From Methylohalobius sp. (GTDB lineage Bacteria; Pseudomonadota; Gammaproteobacteria; Methylococcales; Methylothermaceae), in the NCBI GenBank assembly GCA_026415315.1, contig JAOAHI010000004.1:45385-109384 (forward strand): 64,000 nucleotides of DNA, given 5' to 3'. Positions 13,285 to 23,815 of the stretch are shown one piece after another; within the stretch, counting starts at the first letter, position 1; each line of letters opens with the position of its first letter. The notes under the pieces are model-generated. The model did not search any database, was not told where the DNA came from, and saw nothing but the letters and a program-made list of their open reading frames with translations. Both the position numbers and the translations under genes were made by a program.

Positions 13285-14082
13285 CTAAGGCCAGCGTAAA
13301 CCTTGATAAGCGATGGCCTCTTTGACGTTCAGCTCGCGGGTGATGGCCCCGGAGCGTAAATACAGCTTGGGTTGACCGGCGTGCTCAAGATACACCGGTC
13401 TGGGAGCAGGCTCGACGATCACGCGACAGATTTCTTTGCCGTGATGTCGATGAAAAACAATGTGCACATATGGCACGAGATCTCCACCCAGATGATGGGC
13501 AAGAGCTGTAATCAGCGCTTGCTCGAAACCGTCCCGATTGGGTTTACGCAGCAGCAAATACTCCTGCTCCAAGCCGATGATCTGCCCATCGTCGGCCACG
13601 CCGATGAGTAGGGTTCCGCCCCGCCCATTTAAAAAACCGGCTAGCGATTTCATGACGACCCACTCCAAAGCGCGGTTAGCTCGTTTTTCTCTCATATCCC
13701 AACGAAACGAGGACTTAAATTCCAGCGTGTCGCTCTCGCCGGCTTTAATCAAAGCATCCAGATCCTTCCCCAGCTCGCTCGTCAACTCATCAATTCGACG
13801 ATCGCGCACCATAACGCTGGAGTAAAACGCCGCTGCCAGTAAACTAAACAGAGCCCCTACCGTAGCATAAAATGCGGTTTTGCTGGGCTTAGCCCCTTTG
13901 AGCGAGGCGCGAAGCTCAGTCCACACATATATCCAAGCTGAGGGCGCATCCACCTCATGCTCGTACCAGGCCACAAAATCGTTAATAGGCCGCAACCCAA
14001 ACAGCCCAAATAAAGCCCCTGTGACCAACGCAACCCCTATTAGTTTGGCCTTACGAGCACGAGCACCTAAAAACAACTTCAT
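13285..14082 (-). CDS. Membrane protein with AlbA_2/Schlafen-type putative DNA-binding domain
   Basis: A 265-residue protein with two predicted transmembrane helices (about residues 13-30 and 65-85) and a C-terminal AlbA_2 (divergent AAA_4) domain. The domain is recognised by LEFKSSFRWD and by the glycine-rich block LAGFLNGRGGTLLIGVADDG, which are conserved in this family. Soluble relatives are often transcription regulators or nucleic-acid binders, and the function of membrane-anchored versions is not established. It is convergent with the YajQ-family gene and divergent from the DUF502 gene. Confidence 0.75.
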   Translation of the reverse strand: MKLFLGARARKAKLIGVALVTGALFGLFGLRPINDFVAWYEHEVDAPSAWIYVWTELRASLKGAKPSKTAFYATVGALFSLLAAAFYSSVMVRDRRIDELTSELGKDLDALIKAGESDTLEFKSSFRWDMREKRANRALEWVVMKSLAGFLNGRGGTLLIGVADDGQIIGLEQEYLLLRKPNRDGFEQALITALAHHLGGDLVPYVHIVFHRHHGKEICRVIVEPAPRPVYLEHAGQPKLYLRSGAITRELNVKEAIAYQGLRWP

Positions 14083-14162
14083 CCCTTCCTCCCAAATTCG
14101 GCATGTACAATACCCAAAGCAATGTTCTTCACATGCAACAAGGATAATGAGGAGGCTGTGCT

Positions 14163-14753
14163 ATGAAGCAATCCTGGCAAAAGCTGGTGGACTATTTTTT
14201 GCTTGGGGTTTTGGGCATTCTTCCCATCGTCATCATCGTCCAAATCGTGGTCTACATTGAAAAATTATTGCGCAACTTTGTGCTGAACATCTACGGCCGC
14301 TACGAGAGCGTGACAGTTACCCTAGTCTTGTTCGCCGCCGCAATGGTTTTCTTGACCTACTTCGGCTACTTGCTGCGCCAGGAGAGAGCCCACCTGCTTT
14401 ATTACCTCGAGGCGCTGATCGAGCGGGTTCCGCTTTTGGGTGCGATCTACCGGGTCACGAAAAAAGTCATTGCGCTGTTTCGTGAGGACGGAAAGACTAA
14501 GCTGCGCCAAGTCGTCTACGTCGAATACCCCAAAGACGGCGTCTGGGTACCCGCTTACGTGACCAATCAGGTCGGTGAAAACTACGTGCTGTACGTGCCC
14601 ACCTCGCCTAACCCAACCTCGGGCTTTACCATCATCGTGCACCATTCCAAAGTTATCCCCTCAGCGATGGACATCGAGCAAGCCTCGAGCTTTGTGATCA
14701 GCGTCGGGGTCGATTTGTCTCAACCTGAGGAAGCGGCCAAATTGCCTAAATAG
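14163..14753 (+). CDS. DUF502 family membrane protein
   Basis: A 196-residue inner-membrane protein with two N-terminal helices (about residues 12-34 and 55-78) and a soluble C-terminal part containing the DUF502 signature YVEYPKDGVWVPAYVT and the segment YVPTSPNPTSGF. The family is widespread and uncharacterised. A strong Shine-Dalgarno AGGAGG precedes the ATG. The gene stands alone between two minus-strand genes. Confidence 0.88.
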   Translation: MKQSWQKLVDYFLLGVLGILPIVIIVQIVVYIEKLLRNFVLNIYGRYESVTVTLVLFAAAMVFLTYFGYLLRQERAHLLYYLEALIERVPLLGAIYRVTKKVIALFREDGKTKLRQVVYVEYPKDGVWVPAYVTNQVGENYVLYVPTSPNPTSGFTIIVHHSKVIPSAMDIEQASSFVISVGVDLSQPEEAAKLPK

Positions 14754-14830
14754 CGCCCCTCAGAATCGACCGCTTTGCGCCCCTATTTACCGGCGCGAAG
14801 CAGCCTATTCCATCGCAGTACATATAGGAA

Positions 14831-15340
14831 TCACACGATAGCCGGCGTGTCGGGAAGTTCGTTGCCGGCCCGGTCCGGACCCGGAAAGTGCCGCCTGAGC
14901 ACTTCACCCACGGCCGTAACGCCGCTGAGGATTCCCTCTTCGAATTGTCCTTGGCGAAAAGCTGCCTCCATCTTTTGGCAGATTTTCTCCCATTCTCCTT
15001 GTCCCACTAAACGAGCGATCCCGCGGTCGGCGATGATTTCCACGTCGCGGTCAGCAAGTAAAAGATAAATCAATACGCCATTATTGTGCTCGGTGTCCCA
15101 GACTCTAAGCTCCGAAAATACTTCCAGCGCCCGCTCGCGCGCCGATTGGCGATGCCGCAAGCGGTGCCAATCAAGAGCCGCCTCGACTGCTACCCGGATC
15201 TCGCCGCTGTGCTGCCGTTCACTTTTAGCAATGGCCTGGGTAATGGCGTCCAAGGAACGCGGCGGCAGCACTCGGCTTAACCGCCAAGGCGGATAGCATA
15301 GGTGCTTGCAATATCGGATCCAGTCCTTAAGCTTCACCAC
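14831..15340 (-). CDS. TPM-domain protein
   Basis: A 169-residue protein with a single TPM (YgcG/Psb32-type) domain. Typical blocks are the opening with a basic, Trp-containing stretch, HSGEIRVAVEAALD, and NGVLIYLLLADRDVEIIADRGI. It lacks a clear signal peptide or C-terminal membrane tail. It is the last gene of a four-gene membrane cluster and overlaps the upstream TPM gene by seven bases, so the two are translationally coupled. TPM proteins paired with LemA are common in proteobacteria and their job in the envelope is not settled. Confidence 0.85.
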   Translation of the reverse strand: MVKLKDWIRYCKHLCYPPWRLSRVLPPRSLDAITQAIAKSERQHSGEIRVAVEAALDWHRLRHRQSARERALEVFSELRVWDTEHNNGVLIYLLLADRDVEIIADRGIARLVGQGEWEKICQKMEAAFRQGQFEEGILSGVTAVGEVLRRHFPGPDRAGNELPDTPAIV

Positions 15341-16188
15341 CGGCCCGAGGCCCCACCTCCGCTAAACCCGCCGCCACCGCCGCGAAATCCACCACCAAAC
15401 CCCGTATGCCCCCAGCCGCCCTGCCCAAAGCCTTTGCTTCCACTATACCACCCGTTGGGTCTAGAACTTGCCCCAACGAGGACAAAAGCAAACACGAATA
15501 GCCCCAATAGCAGCGCGAACAAAAGCGGCAGACCCGCAATGGCGGCTATCCCCGCAACGCCGCCTGCGGCGACCAGCGCTGCCGGCAAAGGCCCAAGCAA
15601 CCACTTCAGCCAATATCCGGCGAGCACGCTTCCTGCGATTGCGGCGCCAAGGACGCTCCCACCGTCCTCGCGGACCGCACGTTTTGACCTAGGTGGCGGC
15701 AACGGCTCACCGCGGATCAAGCCTAAGATCTTATCTATCCCCGCCGCCAGTCCAGCATAGAGGTTTCCTTGGCGAAACTGAGGAAGCATGACTTCCTCTA
15801 TAACCCGCTTGGCGACAGCATCCGGAATCGCGCCTTCCAGCCCGCGCCCGACCTCGATCCGTACGGCACGATCTTGAACTGCAAGCAATACCAACAGACC
15901 GTCGTCTATCCCCTGTCGCCCGAGTTTCCACTCCTCTACCACCCGGATCGAGTAAGCCTCGATCGGCTCAGGCTGGGTCGTGGGTACGACCAGTACCGCG
16001 ATCTGGCTGCCCTTCTCCGCCTCGAACGCCGCAAGCCGCCTCTCGAGGTCGCCCTTTTGCTCAGCTTCGAGGACGCCAGCCAAATCCACTACCCGCCCGG
16101 TCAGAGGCGGCACTGCCAGTTGAGACAGAGCCAGCCCTGCACCCAGCGCTAACGCTAAACCACCTAACCAGCGCACAAACATCGTCAT
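15334..16188 (-). CDS. YgcG-type TPM-domain membrane protein with glycine-rich tail
   Basis: A 284-residue exported protein: signal peptide (about 1-22), a TPM domain in the periplasm (about 28-165, LTGRVVDLAGVL and GSQIAVLVVPTT), one or two transmembrane segments (about 180-245), and a low-complexity Gly/Ser/Phe tail ending in a run of GGG repeats. This is the classic YgcG layout. It overlaps lemA by four bases and the downstream single-domain TPM gene by seven. The high-Gly tail gives a proline-rich open frame on the other strand that is not a gene. Confidence 0.9.
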   Translation of the reverse strand: MTMFVRWLGGLALALGAGLALSQLAVPPLTGRVVDLAGVLEAEQKGDLERRLAAFEAEKGSQIAVLVVPTTQPEPIEAYSIRVVEEWKLGRQGIDDGLLVLLAVQDRAVRIEVGRGLEGAIPDAVAKRVIEEVMLPQFRQGNLYAGLAAGIDKILGLIRGEPLPPPRSKRAVREDGGSVLGAAIAGSVLAGYWLKWLLGPLPAALVAAGGVAGIAAIAGLPLLFALLLGLFVFAFVLVGASSRPNGWYSGSKGFGQGGWGHTGFGGGFRGGGGGFSGGGASGRW

Positions 16189-16775
16189 CTGGGGTGAACG
16201 CCAAAGTCCACCTTGGGGGCAATCGAGATGGCCCGTTCGTTCTCGACGCCAAAGTTCGGCTTGACTTCAAAGCCGAACAATTTGGCCGTCAAATTGGTAG
16301 GAAACGAGCGCACCGTGACGTTATACGCCTGCACTGCCTGAATATAGCGGTTTCTAGCCACGGTGATGCGGTTTTCAGTTCCTTCGAGCTGCGCCTGCAA
16401 GTCGCGGAATAGAGCGTCGGCCTTGAGCTGCGGGTAGTTTTCCACCACCGCCAACAGCCGCGCTAAAGCGCTTGAGAGTTCCCCCTGGGCAGCTTGGAAG
16501 CGAGCAAACGCTCCTGGATCAGCCAAAAGCTCTGGAGTGGCTTGGATGCTTCCCACCTTGGCCCGCGCTTGGGTGACTTGTGCCAACACCTCTTTCTCGT
16601 GGGCAGCATAACCTTTGACCACCTCGACTAAGTTGGGGACCAGATCGGCACGCCGCTGGTACTGGTTGACGACCTCGGCCCAGGCCGCTTTGATTTGCTC
16701 ATCTTGCTGCTGCAAGGTGTTATAACCGCAGCCGGACAAAAATAAAACCAACCACAAGCTCAATATTTTCAACAT
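16185..16775 (-). CDS. lemA: LemA family protein
   Basis: A 196-residue LemA protein with an N-terminal hydrophobic segment containing a lipoprotein-like LFLSGCGYN site. An all-helical body carries the signature blocks NQYQRRADLVPNLVEVVKGY and RFQAAQGELSSALARLL, and it ends with the typical PNFGVENERAISIAPKVDFG. LemA proteins sit at the inner membrane and frequently accompany TPM proteins, as here. AAGGA precedes the ATG. The biochemical role of the family is not established. Confidence 0.94.
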   Translation of the reverse strand: MLKILSLWLVLFLSGCGYNTLQQQDEQIKAAWAEVVNQYQRRADLVPNLVEVVKGYAAHEKEVLAQVTQARAKVGSIQATPELLADPGAFARFQAAQGELSSALARLLAVVENYPQLKADALFRDLQAQLEGTENRITVARNRYIQAVQAYNVTVRSFPTNLTAKLFGFEVKPNFGVENERAISIAPKVDFGVHPR

Positions 16776-16781
16776 CGTTCT

Positions 16782-17153
16782 TTATCCTTGTACCTTGCGC
16801 CTATAAGCCTCTGCCAGATGCGACAGGCCACAATACACCAAACCCAAAGGCAGAAACAGCCGAACCGGCAGATTGGTGGCGGCATAAAACAACCCAACTC
16901 CCGCCGCTGCGAGCAAAAACAGCCCGCCCATGAACGCCACCGGTCGCCAGTCGGGTGTAGAGTAATAAAACAGCCAAAGCCAAACCTGGAGCGCGATCAA
17001 AAAGAAGATGGGGGCCATAAAGACCAAATTTACATGACCGTAATAGTCCATCACCTGCTTGCTAAACACCCACTTCGGATTGAACAACAACAAAAGTCCG
17101 CCTAGCACCGACAGCCAGACTGCCAGTTGAAAATTAATCCGTACCTTTTTCAT
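16782..17153 (-). CDS. Small polytopic membrane protein of unknown function
   Basis: A 123-residue protein with four likely transmembrane helices (about residues 8-25, 42-65, 72-92 and 95-112) and few charged residues except at the ends. I do not recognise the family. It starts with a good ribosome-binding site (GAGG) and ends six bases before lemA, so it is the first gene of the membrane cluster with lemA and the two TPM genes and may act with them. Confidence 0.65.
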   Translation of the reverse strand: MKKVRINFQLAVWLSVLGGLLLLFNPKWVFSKQVMDYYGHVNLVFMAPIFFLIALQVWLWLFYYSTPDWRPVAFMGGLFLLAAAGVGLFYAATNLPVRLFLPLGLVYCGLSHLAEAYRRKVQG

Positions 17154-17208
17154 ACCAACCTCCTCGTGTCAACTGCTTCCCCCAGACTCGCGGGAGATAA
17201 ATTTTTTA

Positions 17209-17796
17209 TTATTTCTCAAGCACTTGGCTTAAAAGCTTCACCTCGCGTTCGCTTAAATTTAGCCTAAGTGCCTCCTTTCTCGCTTTATCCGACATCTTGC
17301 GCCAAGTTTTGGCCAAAATCTCGATGATTTTGTCATCGCTGTGCTCCTTAGCAAAAGGAGCAAAGTAATGCTCAAGAAACACCAAACATGCACAATCCTC
17401 CACTAACTGCACCTGAGGATCTCGCTGCAGGCCCCGTTTTTGGAGAATGCGCCGGACACAGACGATACTAGGCTCATCATAACCGGCCACCTTAAGCAGC
17501 CGGGCTGCTTTGTCCGCATGGAACTGATAGAGAAAGGTTCGCCATTTAAGATATCCCAACCTACCGGAAGGGTACGACGCCCGCGGCACCAACCAGCGGC
17601 AGATGTGCTGGGCGCGCGCGGCGAGGAAAACTTCCTCGGATGCTCTCGGCTCAAGCTGGGAAAGCCATGAAGTCATGCGCAGGCCGTAAAGATAGGTTTT
17701 TGGATACCACCCATCTTGCCAGAATTCCCACTGAGGATCTTGAGCGTTGGCCTGATCGATCAGGGATACTGCCCGCAAGAAACGCAGTTTGTCCAT
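17209..17796 (-). CDS. DUF4202 domain-containing protein
   Basis: A soluble protein of about 195 residues matching the DUF4202 pattern: RFLRAVSLIDQANAQDPQ near the start, then a conserved His/Trp-rich middle and CACLVFLEHYFAPFAKEHSDD. The conserved His in RAQHICRW and the acidic residues suggest an HD-like metal site, which is inference. I prefer the Met at 17796 because the family opening follows it directly; an in-frame start at 17811 adds five residues. It is divergent from the epimerase gene. Confidence 0.8.
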   Translation of the reverse strand: MDKLRFLRAVSLIDQANAQDPQWEFWQDGWYPKTYLYGLRMTSWLSQLEPRASEEVFLAARAQHICRWLVPRASYPSGRLGYLKWRTFLYQFHADKAARLLKVAGYDEPSIVCVRRILQKRGLQRDPQVQLVEDCACLVFLEHYFAPFAKEHSDDKIIEILAKTWRKMSDKARKEALRLNLSEREVKLLSQVLEK

Positions 17797-17885
17797 GGAG
17801 AGAACTTGCAAAACACCGCTTTGCCAGATGCCAAGATTGTGGCATAAAGGAGACCATCAAGGTCAATGACAAAGAGGGGGAGATC

Positions 17886-18800
17886 ATGCACGTTCTCATC
17901 ACTGGTGGCACCGGTTTCATCGGCCGTCGCTTATGTCAGTTGCTACTCGCTAAAAACCATACCTTAACGGTTTTCAGCCGCAAGGAAGACGCCAAGGTAC
18001 GGGAAATTTGTGGTGAAGTGGGAATTATTCACTCTCTCGATGCACTTACCCCTCAACACGGCTTTGACGCTGTTGTCAACTTGGCTGGCGAGCCCATCTT
18101 CGGCCCTCCTTGGACCGAAAAGCGCAAACAGGTTTTATGGGACAGCCGCGTGACGCTCACCGAGCACCTAGTAGCCTGGATAGACCGAGCTGAGGTCAAA
18201 CCCCAAGTCTTGATCTCAGGTTCGGCAGTAGGCTACTACGGCGACCAAGGGGACAAAATATTAGACGAGGACAGCCCTCCGGTGGAAAAAGGCTTCGGCC
18301 AGCGCCTGTGCGCCGCTTGGGAAGCAGCCGCTGAGCAAGCCGAGCGCTTAGGCGTTCGGGTTTGCTTGGTACGCACCGGGCTGGTCCTCGGTCCAGGCGG
18401 GGGGATTTTGGCCCGTATGCTGCCAGCCTTCCGACTGGGCTTGGGAGGTCGCCTCAGCAGCGGCAAGCAGTGGATGAGCTGGATTCATATCGACGACCAC
18501 GTGCGTATTATCGAATATCTCCTGGGCAGTAGTGCACTCTCTGGTCCGTTCAATGCCTGCGCTCCGCAGCCGGTCACCAACGCTGAGTTTACGCAAACCC
18601 TTGCACGCCTACTCAAGCGCCCGGCACTTTTGCCTGCACCCGCTTTCGCCCTCAAGCTCGCTCTAGGGGAAATGGGGGAACTGATGCTGTCCAGCCAGCG
18701 CGTTCTGCCTAAGCGGCTGCAAGAGGCAGGCTTTGCGTTTCAGCTTTCGACTCTGGAGGCAGCACTCAAGGCAGCTCTCAGTGCTCAAAATGCCATGTAG
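17886..18800 (+). CDS. TIGR01777-family NAD(P)-dependent epimerase/dehydratase
   Basis: An extended-SDR protein of 304 residues related to E. coli YfcH and eukaryotic SDR39U1. The Rossmann motif is ITGGTGFIGRRL at the N-terminus. The family shows FDAVVNLAGEPIFG and SGSAVGYYGDQGDK, with the catalytic-type Tyr in GYYG, and a DUF1731 C-terminal domain with VLPKRLQEAGFAFQ. The substrate is unknown. I use the ATG at 17886, which has GAGGGGGA upstream; the frame is open from 17640 but that part lies over the divergent DUF4202 gene. Confidence 0.9.
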   Translation: MHVLITGGTGFIGRRLCQLLLAKNHTLTVFSRKEDAKVREICGEVGIIHSLDALTPQHGFDAVVNLAGEPIFGPPWTEKRKQVLWDSRVTLTEHLVAWIDRAEVKPQVLISGSAVGYYGDQGDKILDEDSPPVEKGFGQRLCAAWEAAAEQAERLGVRVCLVRTGLVLGPGGGILARMLPAFRLGLGGRLSSGKQWMSWIHIDDHVRIIEYLLGSSALSGPFNACAPQPVTNAEFTQTLARLLKRPALLPAPAFALKLALGEMGELMLSSQRVLPKRLQEAGFAFQLSTLEAALKAALSAQNAM

Positions 18801-18856
18801 AGCCTGTAAAAGGCATCCAAGCTTCCACGTCCAATACTCTTCACGCCTGTCACGAG

Positions 18857-20227
18857 TTATGGACTTTGGCCCTTTATTCCCTCGCCCTCAAGCGGCGGCA
18901 GGGGAAGCACGTTTTGTTCGACCAGCTCAAGCGCCGGGAGCGTCTCTTCAGCCTGGCGCAACTCCTGAAACTTGCGCGCGGTAGGAAGCAACCGCGTCTC
19001 CAGGCTGCGGGTGGCATCGTTGTAGGCTTTGACTGTTTTCTCCAGCTGCTCGCCCATCCTCTGCCAGTGCTCGGCCACCTTGGCGATGCGCTCGTACAGC
19101 TCTTTACCTAAGCGTGCGATCTGTTCGGCGCTTTGGGCCATCTTTTCTTGCTGCCAGCCATAGGCGATCGCTTTGAGCAGGGCGATCAAGGTAGTAGGGC
19201 TGGCGGGGATGACTTTGTTTTCCACCCCGTATTCGATCAAGTTCGGATCTGCGTGGAGGGCTGCTGCGAAAAAAGCCTCCCCCGGAATAAACAACACCAC
19301 GAACTCTGGAGTCCGTTCGAACTGATCGAAATAGCTTTTGTGGGAAAGCTGCTGAATATGGCGCTTGAGCTGTCTGGCATGAGCGAGCAAATAGCTTTGG
19401 CTTTCCTCGCCGTCTTCGGCTTCGACCGCTTTCAGATATGCCTCAAGCGGTGCTTTGGCGTCCACCACTACCAGGCGCCGATTAGGCAAACGGACAATCA
19501 GATCCGGCCGCAAGCGGCTATCGGTGTTCCCATGGGTGACCTGCTCTTGAAAATCGCAATGCTCCACCATCCCCGCCATTTCCACTACCCGCTTAAGCTG
19601 CACCTCGCCCCAGCGGCCGCGGGCAGCTGGCTGGCGCAGAGCGCGAGCCAGATTCTGGGTTTCTCGATACAGGCCAGGGAGGTGAACGGTCAGTAAAGCT
19701 TTAATTTGCTCACTCAGACTCCCGTAAGCCTCCCTGCGAGCTTTTTCTATCTCGCCGATGACCGACTGTACCCTGTCCAAGGAATCTCCGATCGGCTTCA
19801 CGAGCGTCTCTACCGCCATTTGCTTTTTCTCCAATTCCGCGGCTGCGCTCTCCTGGAGGCGCTTGAACACCTGCTCTGCCTGACTGAGAAACAGACGGTT
19901 GTTCTGATCGAGCACGTCTTGGGACAAGGCCTTGAATGCATCGGCCAAGCGCGCCTCAGCCTGGTCCAACAACGCCTCAGTTTCTGCAACCCGCCGAACC
20001 TCCTGGCGCAACTGTTCCTCCAAAACAGCTTTTTGCGTCCGGGCTTGCTCCAGCTCGGCTTGGGTAAATGCAAGCTGGTCAAGCTTGGGTACCGCTTGCG
20101 CCAATTCAAATCGCAACCGATCCGTCTCGCGACGCAACCGTTGATTGGCCAATAACCCTATCGGCAGCGCGGTCAGCCAGCCGAGCAGCACTCCTCCGAT
20201 CAACTCCGGCCACGCCCATTGCCCCAT
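18857..20227 (-). CDS. rmuC: DNA recombination protein RmuC
   Basis: A 456-residue RmuC homologue with an N-terminal transmembrane helix (about residues 5-25), a long coiled coil (about 30-185) and a nuclease-like RmuC domain with GRWGEVQLKRVVEMAGM, RPDLIVRLPNRRLVVVDAKAPLEAY-type motifs and FIPGEAFFAAAL. Family members limit rearrangements at inverted repeats and have been tied to defence against mobile DNA. It lies four bases downstream of uvrA on the same strand, so co-transcription with this repair gene is likely. Confidence 0.92.
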   Translation of the reverse strand: MGQWAWPELIGGVLLGWLTALPIGLLANQRLRRETDRLRFELAQAVPKLDQLAFTQAELEQARTQKAVLEEQLRQEVRRVAETEALLDQAEARLADAFKALSQDVLDQNNRLFLSQAEQVFKRLQESAAAELEKKQMAVETLVKPIGDSLDRVQSVIGEIEKARREAYGSLSEQIKALLTVHLPGLYRETQNLARALRQPAARGRWGEVQLKRVVEMAGMVEHCDFQEQVTHGNTDSRLRPDLIVRLPNRRLVVVDAKAPLEAYLKAVEAEDGEESQSYLLAHARQLKRHIQQLSHKSYFDQFERTPEFVVLFIPGEAFFAAALHADPNLIEYGVENKVIPASPTTLIALLKAIAYGWQQEKMAQSAEQIARLGKELYERIAKVAEHWQRMGEQLEKTVKAYNDATRSLETRLLPTARKFQELRQAEETLPALELVEQNVLPLPPLEGEGIKGQSP

Positions 20228-20231
20228 AGAT

Positions 20232-23075
20232 TTACCCTACTTTGGCCAGTACTTTTTCGTTCGATTGCCCTGCTTCCAGTTTAGGCTGCAAAAACTGGCC
20301 GGTGTAAGAATTAGGGCACTGCGCTACCTCCTCAGGCGGGCCTTCGGCGATGACCCGCCCACCGCCCTCTCCCCCCTCTGGCCCCAGGTCGATGATCCAA
20401 TCGGCGGTTTTAATCACGTCCAAGTTGTGCTCAATCACCACTACCGTATTGCCGCGCTCGCGCAAACGGTGCAGCACCGACAGCAACTGCTTGATGTCGT
20501 GAAAGTGCAGCCCCGTGGTCGGCTCATCTAGGATGTATAGAGTGCGGCCAGTATCGCGCCGGGACAGTTCGCGTGCCAGCTTTACCCGCTGCGCCTCACC
20601 ACCGGATAAGGTCACAGCGTTTTGGCCCAAAGTGATATAACCTAACCCCACTTCCATTAGAGTCTTGAGCTTGTGCGCTACTACAGGTACAGCCTCAAAG
20701 AAGGCGAGCGCCTCTTCGACCGTCATCTCCAACACTTCGTGAATGGTTTTACCCTTATAGCGAATTTCTAAGGTCTCGCGGTTGTAGCGCTTACCCTTGC
20801 ATACATCGCAGTGAACGTAGATATCGGGCAGAAAGTGCATCTCCACTTTGATGACCCCGTCGCCTTTACACGCCTCGCATCTACCGCCTCGGACGTTGAA
20901 GCTAAATCGCCCAGGGTTGTAGCCTCTGGCACGCGCCTCAGGCGTGGCAGCAAATAACTCGCGGATGGGAGTAAAAAGACCAGTGTAAGTCGCTGGATTG
21001 GAGCGCGGAGTGCGGCCTATAGGACTTTGGTCTATAGCTACAACTTTATCCAAGTGCTCTAAGCCTTCGATGTCTTTACAGGGGGCCGGATCGGTAGCTG
21101 CCCCGTTCAGAGCGCGGGCGGCGAATCGATACAGGGTATCGTTGACCAAAGTTGATTTGCCAGAGCCAGAGACGCCGGTGACGCAGATAAACAAACCCAA
21201 CGGAAAAGGGACATCTATAGCCTTAAGATTGTTGCCACAGGCACCGCGAACCACTAGCTTTTTCTTGGAATCAGGAGCAGTGCGTTTCGCCGGAACCTCA
21301 ATCTGCTCCAAACCCACAAGATAACGACCGGTCAAGGAGGCGGCCGGGTTGGCCATGATTTGCGCAGGCGTCCCCTGGGCCACGATTTGGCCACCGTGAA
21401 CGCCTGCACCAGGACCGATGTCCACTACCCAATCAGCGCTCAAAATTGCCTCCTCATCGTGCTCTACCACAATTACTGTGTTGCCTAGATCCCTCAGGCG
21501 CAGGAGTGAGGCGAGCAGGCGCTGATTATCGCGTGGGTGCAGGCCGATGGAAGGCTCATCCAAAACGTACATCACCCCCACCAGCCCGGCGCCGATCTGG
21601 CTGGCTAAGCGGATACGCTGCGCCTCACCACCAGACAACGTCTCAGCGGACCGATCCAGACTCAGGTAATCTAGGCCGACATCGAGCAAAAACCTAAGGC
21701 GGGTCTCGATCTCCTTGAGGATCTTTTCGGCGACTTGACCGCGCCGACCAGCCAAAGACAGACTCTCAAAGAACATAAGGCTTTGCCGGATTGACCAAGC
21801 CGTCACCTCTGGTAAAGACTTACCGGCTATCAAAACGTGGCGGGCGGCGCGGTTCAAGCGCGTTCCGCTGCACTCAGGGCAAGGTTTGGAAGACAGATAC
21901 TTAGCCAATTCCTCACGCACTAGGCTAGAGTCGGTCTCGCGGTAGCGGCGTTCTAAGTTGGCCAGGATGCCTTCGAAAGGATAGCGTCTTGCTCCGCCAA
22001 AGTAGCGGAAAGCAATCGGTTCGGAGCTACCGTAAAGCAGAACCCTTTGAATATTTTCCGGCAGCCTGGCAAAAGGAGTCTCTGGATCAAAGCCGTAATG
22101 CTCAGCCAGCGAGCGAAGCAGCGCAAACGTATACGCGTTGCGCCGGTCCCAGCCGCGCACGGCGCCATCGGCCAGGCTTAAGTTTGGGTTTTGCACCACC
22201 TTGGCTGGATCGAAGTATTGCTTGACCCCCAGCCCATCGCAAGTTGGGCAAGCGCCTTTGGGGTTGTTGAAGGAGAATAAGCGTGGCTCCAGCTCTTCCA
22301 GAGCATAACCGCATTCGGGGCAGGCGTATTGATTAGAGAAAACCAAAGCCTGGTTTGGATCGTCCAAGCTGACTGCACTGACTAAGCCGCCAGCCAACTT
22401 AAGCGCCGTCTCTATCGATTCAGCCAGGCGTTGGGTCAAATCGGGACGAATGCGGAAGCGATCCACCACGACTTCGATGGTGTGTTTCTTTCGGAGATCG
22501 AGTTTAGGTGGATCATCGAGTTCATACACTTCACCGTCGATCCGAGCACGCAAAAATCCTTGTCCTTTAAGCTCGGCCAAAAGCCTGCCGTACTCGCCCT
22601 TGCGCCCACGCACCACTGGCGCCAGGAGCATCCAACGGCTGCCTTCGGCTTGGGTTAAAATGGCATCGACCATCTGGCTGACGGTTTGGGCCTCCAGCGG
22701 CAGACCGTGCTCTGGGCAATAGGGAGTGCCAACCCGCGCGTACAGTAAGCGCAAGTAATCGTAGATTTCGGTGATAGTGCCGACGGTAGAGCGCGGATTG
22801 TGGGAAGTGGATTTCTGCTCGATTGAAATCGCAGGACTTAGGCCTTCGATGTGATCTACGTCTGGCTTCTCCATCACCGAGAGGAACTGGCGGGCATAAG
22901 CTGAGAGCGACTCCACATAGCGCCGCTGGCCTTCAGCGTACAAAGTATCAAACGCCAGCGAAGACTTTCCCGAACCAGACAGGCCGGTGATGACGATGAG
23001 CTTGTCGCGCGGCAGGTCGAGGTCGATGTTTTTGAGGTTATGGGTGCGGGCCCCTCGGATACAGATGTGATCCAT
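20232..23075 (-). CDS. uvrA: Excinuclease ABC subunit UvrA
   Basis: Damage-recognition ATPase of nucleotide excision repair, 947 residues. Two ABC modules are present with Walker A motifs GLSGSGKSS (near residue 31) and GVSGSGKST (near 640) and signature [18 protein letters not shown]. Two zinc-binding modules are visible (CPECGY with CPTCDG, and CEACKGDG with CDVCKG). The family ending with a conserved Gly-rich segment is followed by a short variable tail. The start gives [14 protein letters not shown], the family consensus. Confidence 0.97.
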   Translation of the reverse strand: MDHICIRGARTHNLKNIDLDLPRDKLIVITGLSGSGKSSLAFDTLYAEGQRRYVESLSAYARQFLSVMEKPDVDHIEGLSPAISIEQKSTSHNPRSTVGTITEIYDYLRLLYARVGTPYCPEHGLPLEAQTVSQMVDAILTQAEGSRWMLLAPVVRGRKGEYGRLLAELKGQGFLRARIDGEVYELDDPPKLDLRKKHTIEVVVDRFRIRPDLTQRLAESIETALKLAGGLVSAVSLDDPNQALVFSNQYACPECGYALEELEPRLFSFNNPKGACPTCDGLGVKQYFDPAKVVQNPNLSLADGAVRGWDRRNAYTFALLRSLAEHYGFDPETPFARLPENIQRVLLYGSSEPIAFRYFGGARRYPFEGILANLERRYRETDSSLVREELAKYLSSKPCPECSGTRLNRAARHVLIAGKSLPEVTAWSIRQSLMFFESLSLAGRRGQVAEKILKEIETRLRFLLDVGLDYLSLDRSAETLSGGEAQRIRLASQIGAGLVGVMYVLDEPSIGLHPRDNQRLLASLLRLRDLGNTVIVVEHDEEAILSADWVVDIGPGAGVHGGQIVAQGTPAQIMANPAASLTGRYLVGLEQIEVPAKRTAPDSKKKLVVRGACGNNLKAIDVPFPLGLFICVTGVSGSGKSTLVNDTLYRFAARALNGAATDPAPCKDIEGLEHLDKVVAIDQSPIGRTPRSNPATYTGLFTPIRELFAATPEARARGYNPGRFSFNVRGGRCEACKGDGVIKVEMHFLPDIYVHCDVCKGKRYNRETLEIRYKGKTIHEVLEMTVEEALAFFEAVPVVAHKLKTLMEVGLGYITLGQNAVTLSGGEAQRVKLARELSRRDTGRTLYILDEPTTGLHFHDIKQLLSVLHRLRERGNTVVVIEHNLDVIKTADWIIDLGPEGGEGGGRVIAEGPPEEVAQCPNSYTGQFLQPKLEAGQSNEKVLAKVG

Positions 23076-23089
23076 AAAACGGTCAGAAT

Positions 23090-23698
23090 CTACACTGGCA
23101 TCAGCAGCTCATAGAGAATGTGGAATCCGATACCGGCCACCCAAGCCCCCAAGTAGCGTAGCCACTGATCGCCGACTGGCAAGCGTTCAGAGATCAAGCC
23201 AATGGTAACCCCAGTCAGGTGCATGCTTACTGTACCTGTGACAAAGCCCAAGGTAAACCACACTGGCTCCACCACTGCTGGCATCTCGGTGCCATGGGCG
23301 TGACCGTGGAAAATACCGAATAGACCCGTAAAAACTAGCCCTGCGGCCACCGGCAAATGGCCGTGGGCTGCCATCGCTAGGCCGAGTAAGATCACCGACA
23401 AAGTGATGCCCAATTCCACCATAGGCCAATCAATACCTAAAATCCCGAGGATCCCACCTACGATCATGCAGATGACAAACGCCGCTGGCACCAGCCAGAT
23501 CGCTCGCCCACCTAATTGCGCGCTGAGGATGCCGACGCTGACCATAGCCAACAAATGATCCAAGCCCAAAATCGGGTGCAGCAATCCGGACACGAAGCCA
23601 GTACCCCCCATGATGGCATGGGCCTCAGCCAGCTCCGGTAACATCCACACAAACACAGCCAACAGCTTGCTGGCGACCTGCAACCTGTCTTGCTTCAT
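23090..23698 (-). CDS. HupE/UreJ family metal permease
   Basis: A 202-residue polytopic protein with six or seven hydrophobic segments. The first may be a cleaved signal sequence. HupE/UreJ signatures are [12 protein letters not shown] and [14 protein letters not shown], whose His and Asp residues are thought to bind Ni or Co. Family members move nickel or cobalt for hydrogenase, urease or cobalamin enzymes. No hydrogenase or urease gene lies in this window, so its physiological metal is open. It is divergent from the MFS transporter. Confidence 0.9.
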   Translation of the reverse strand: MKQDRLQVASKLLAVFVWMLPELAEAHAIMGGTGFVSGLLHPILGLDHLLAMVSVGILSAQLGGRAIWLVPAAFVICMIVGGILGILGIDWPMVELGITLSVILLGLAMAAHGHLPVAAGLVFTGLFGIFHGHAHGTEMPAVVEPVWFTLGFVTGTVSMHLTGVTIGLISERLPVGDQWLRYLGAWVAGIGFHILYELLMPV

Positions 23699-23815
23699 CC
23701 TATTACACAGCTTACTTCAGTTGAGAGATGTTATTTTAGCAAGGCCACTGCAGTCTGTGGCTCCTGTTCTGTTAGAATAAAACGCAATGAGCCACTGCCG
23801 AGAAACTGCCCATCT

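Noticed and set aside
15302..15760. Proline-rich plus-strand open frame
   Set aside because: It is the complement of the glycine-rich tail of the YgcG-type protein.
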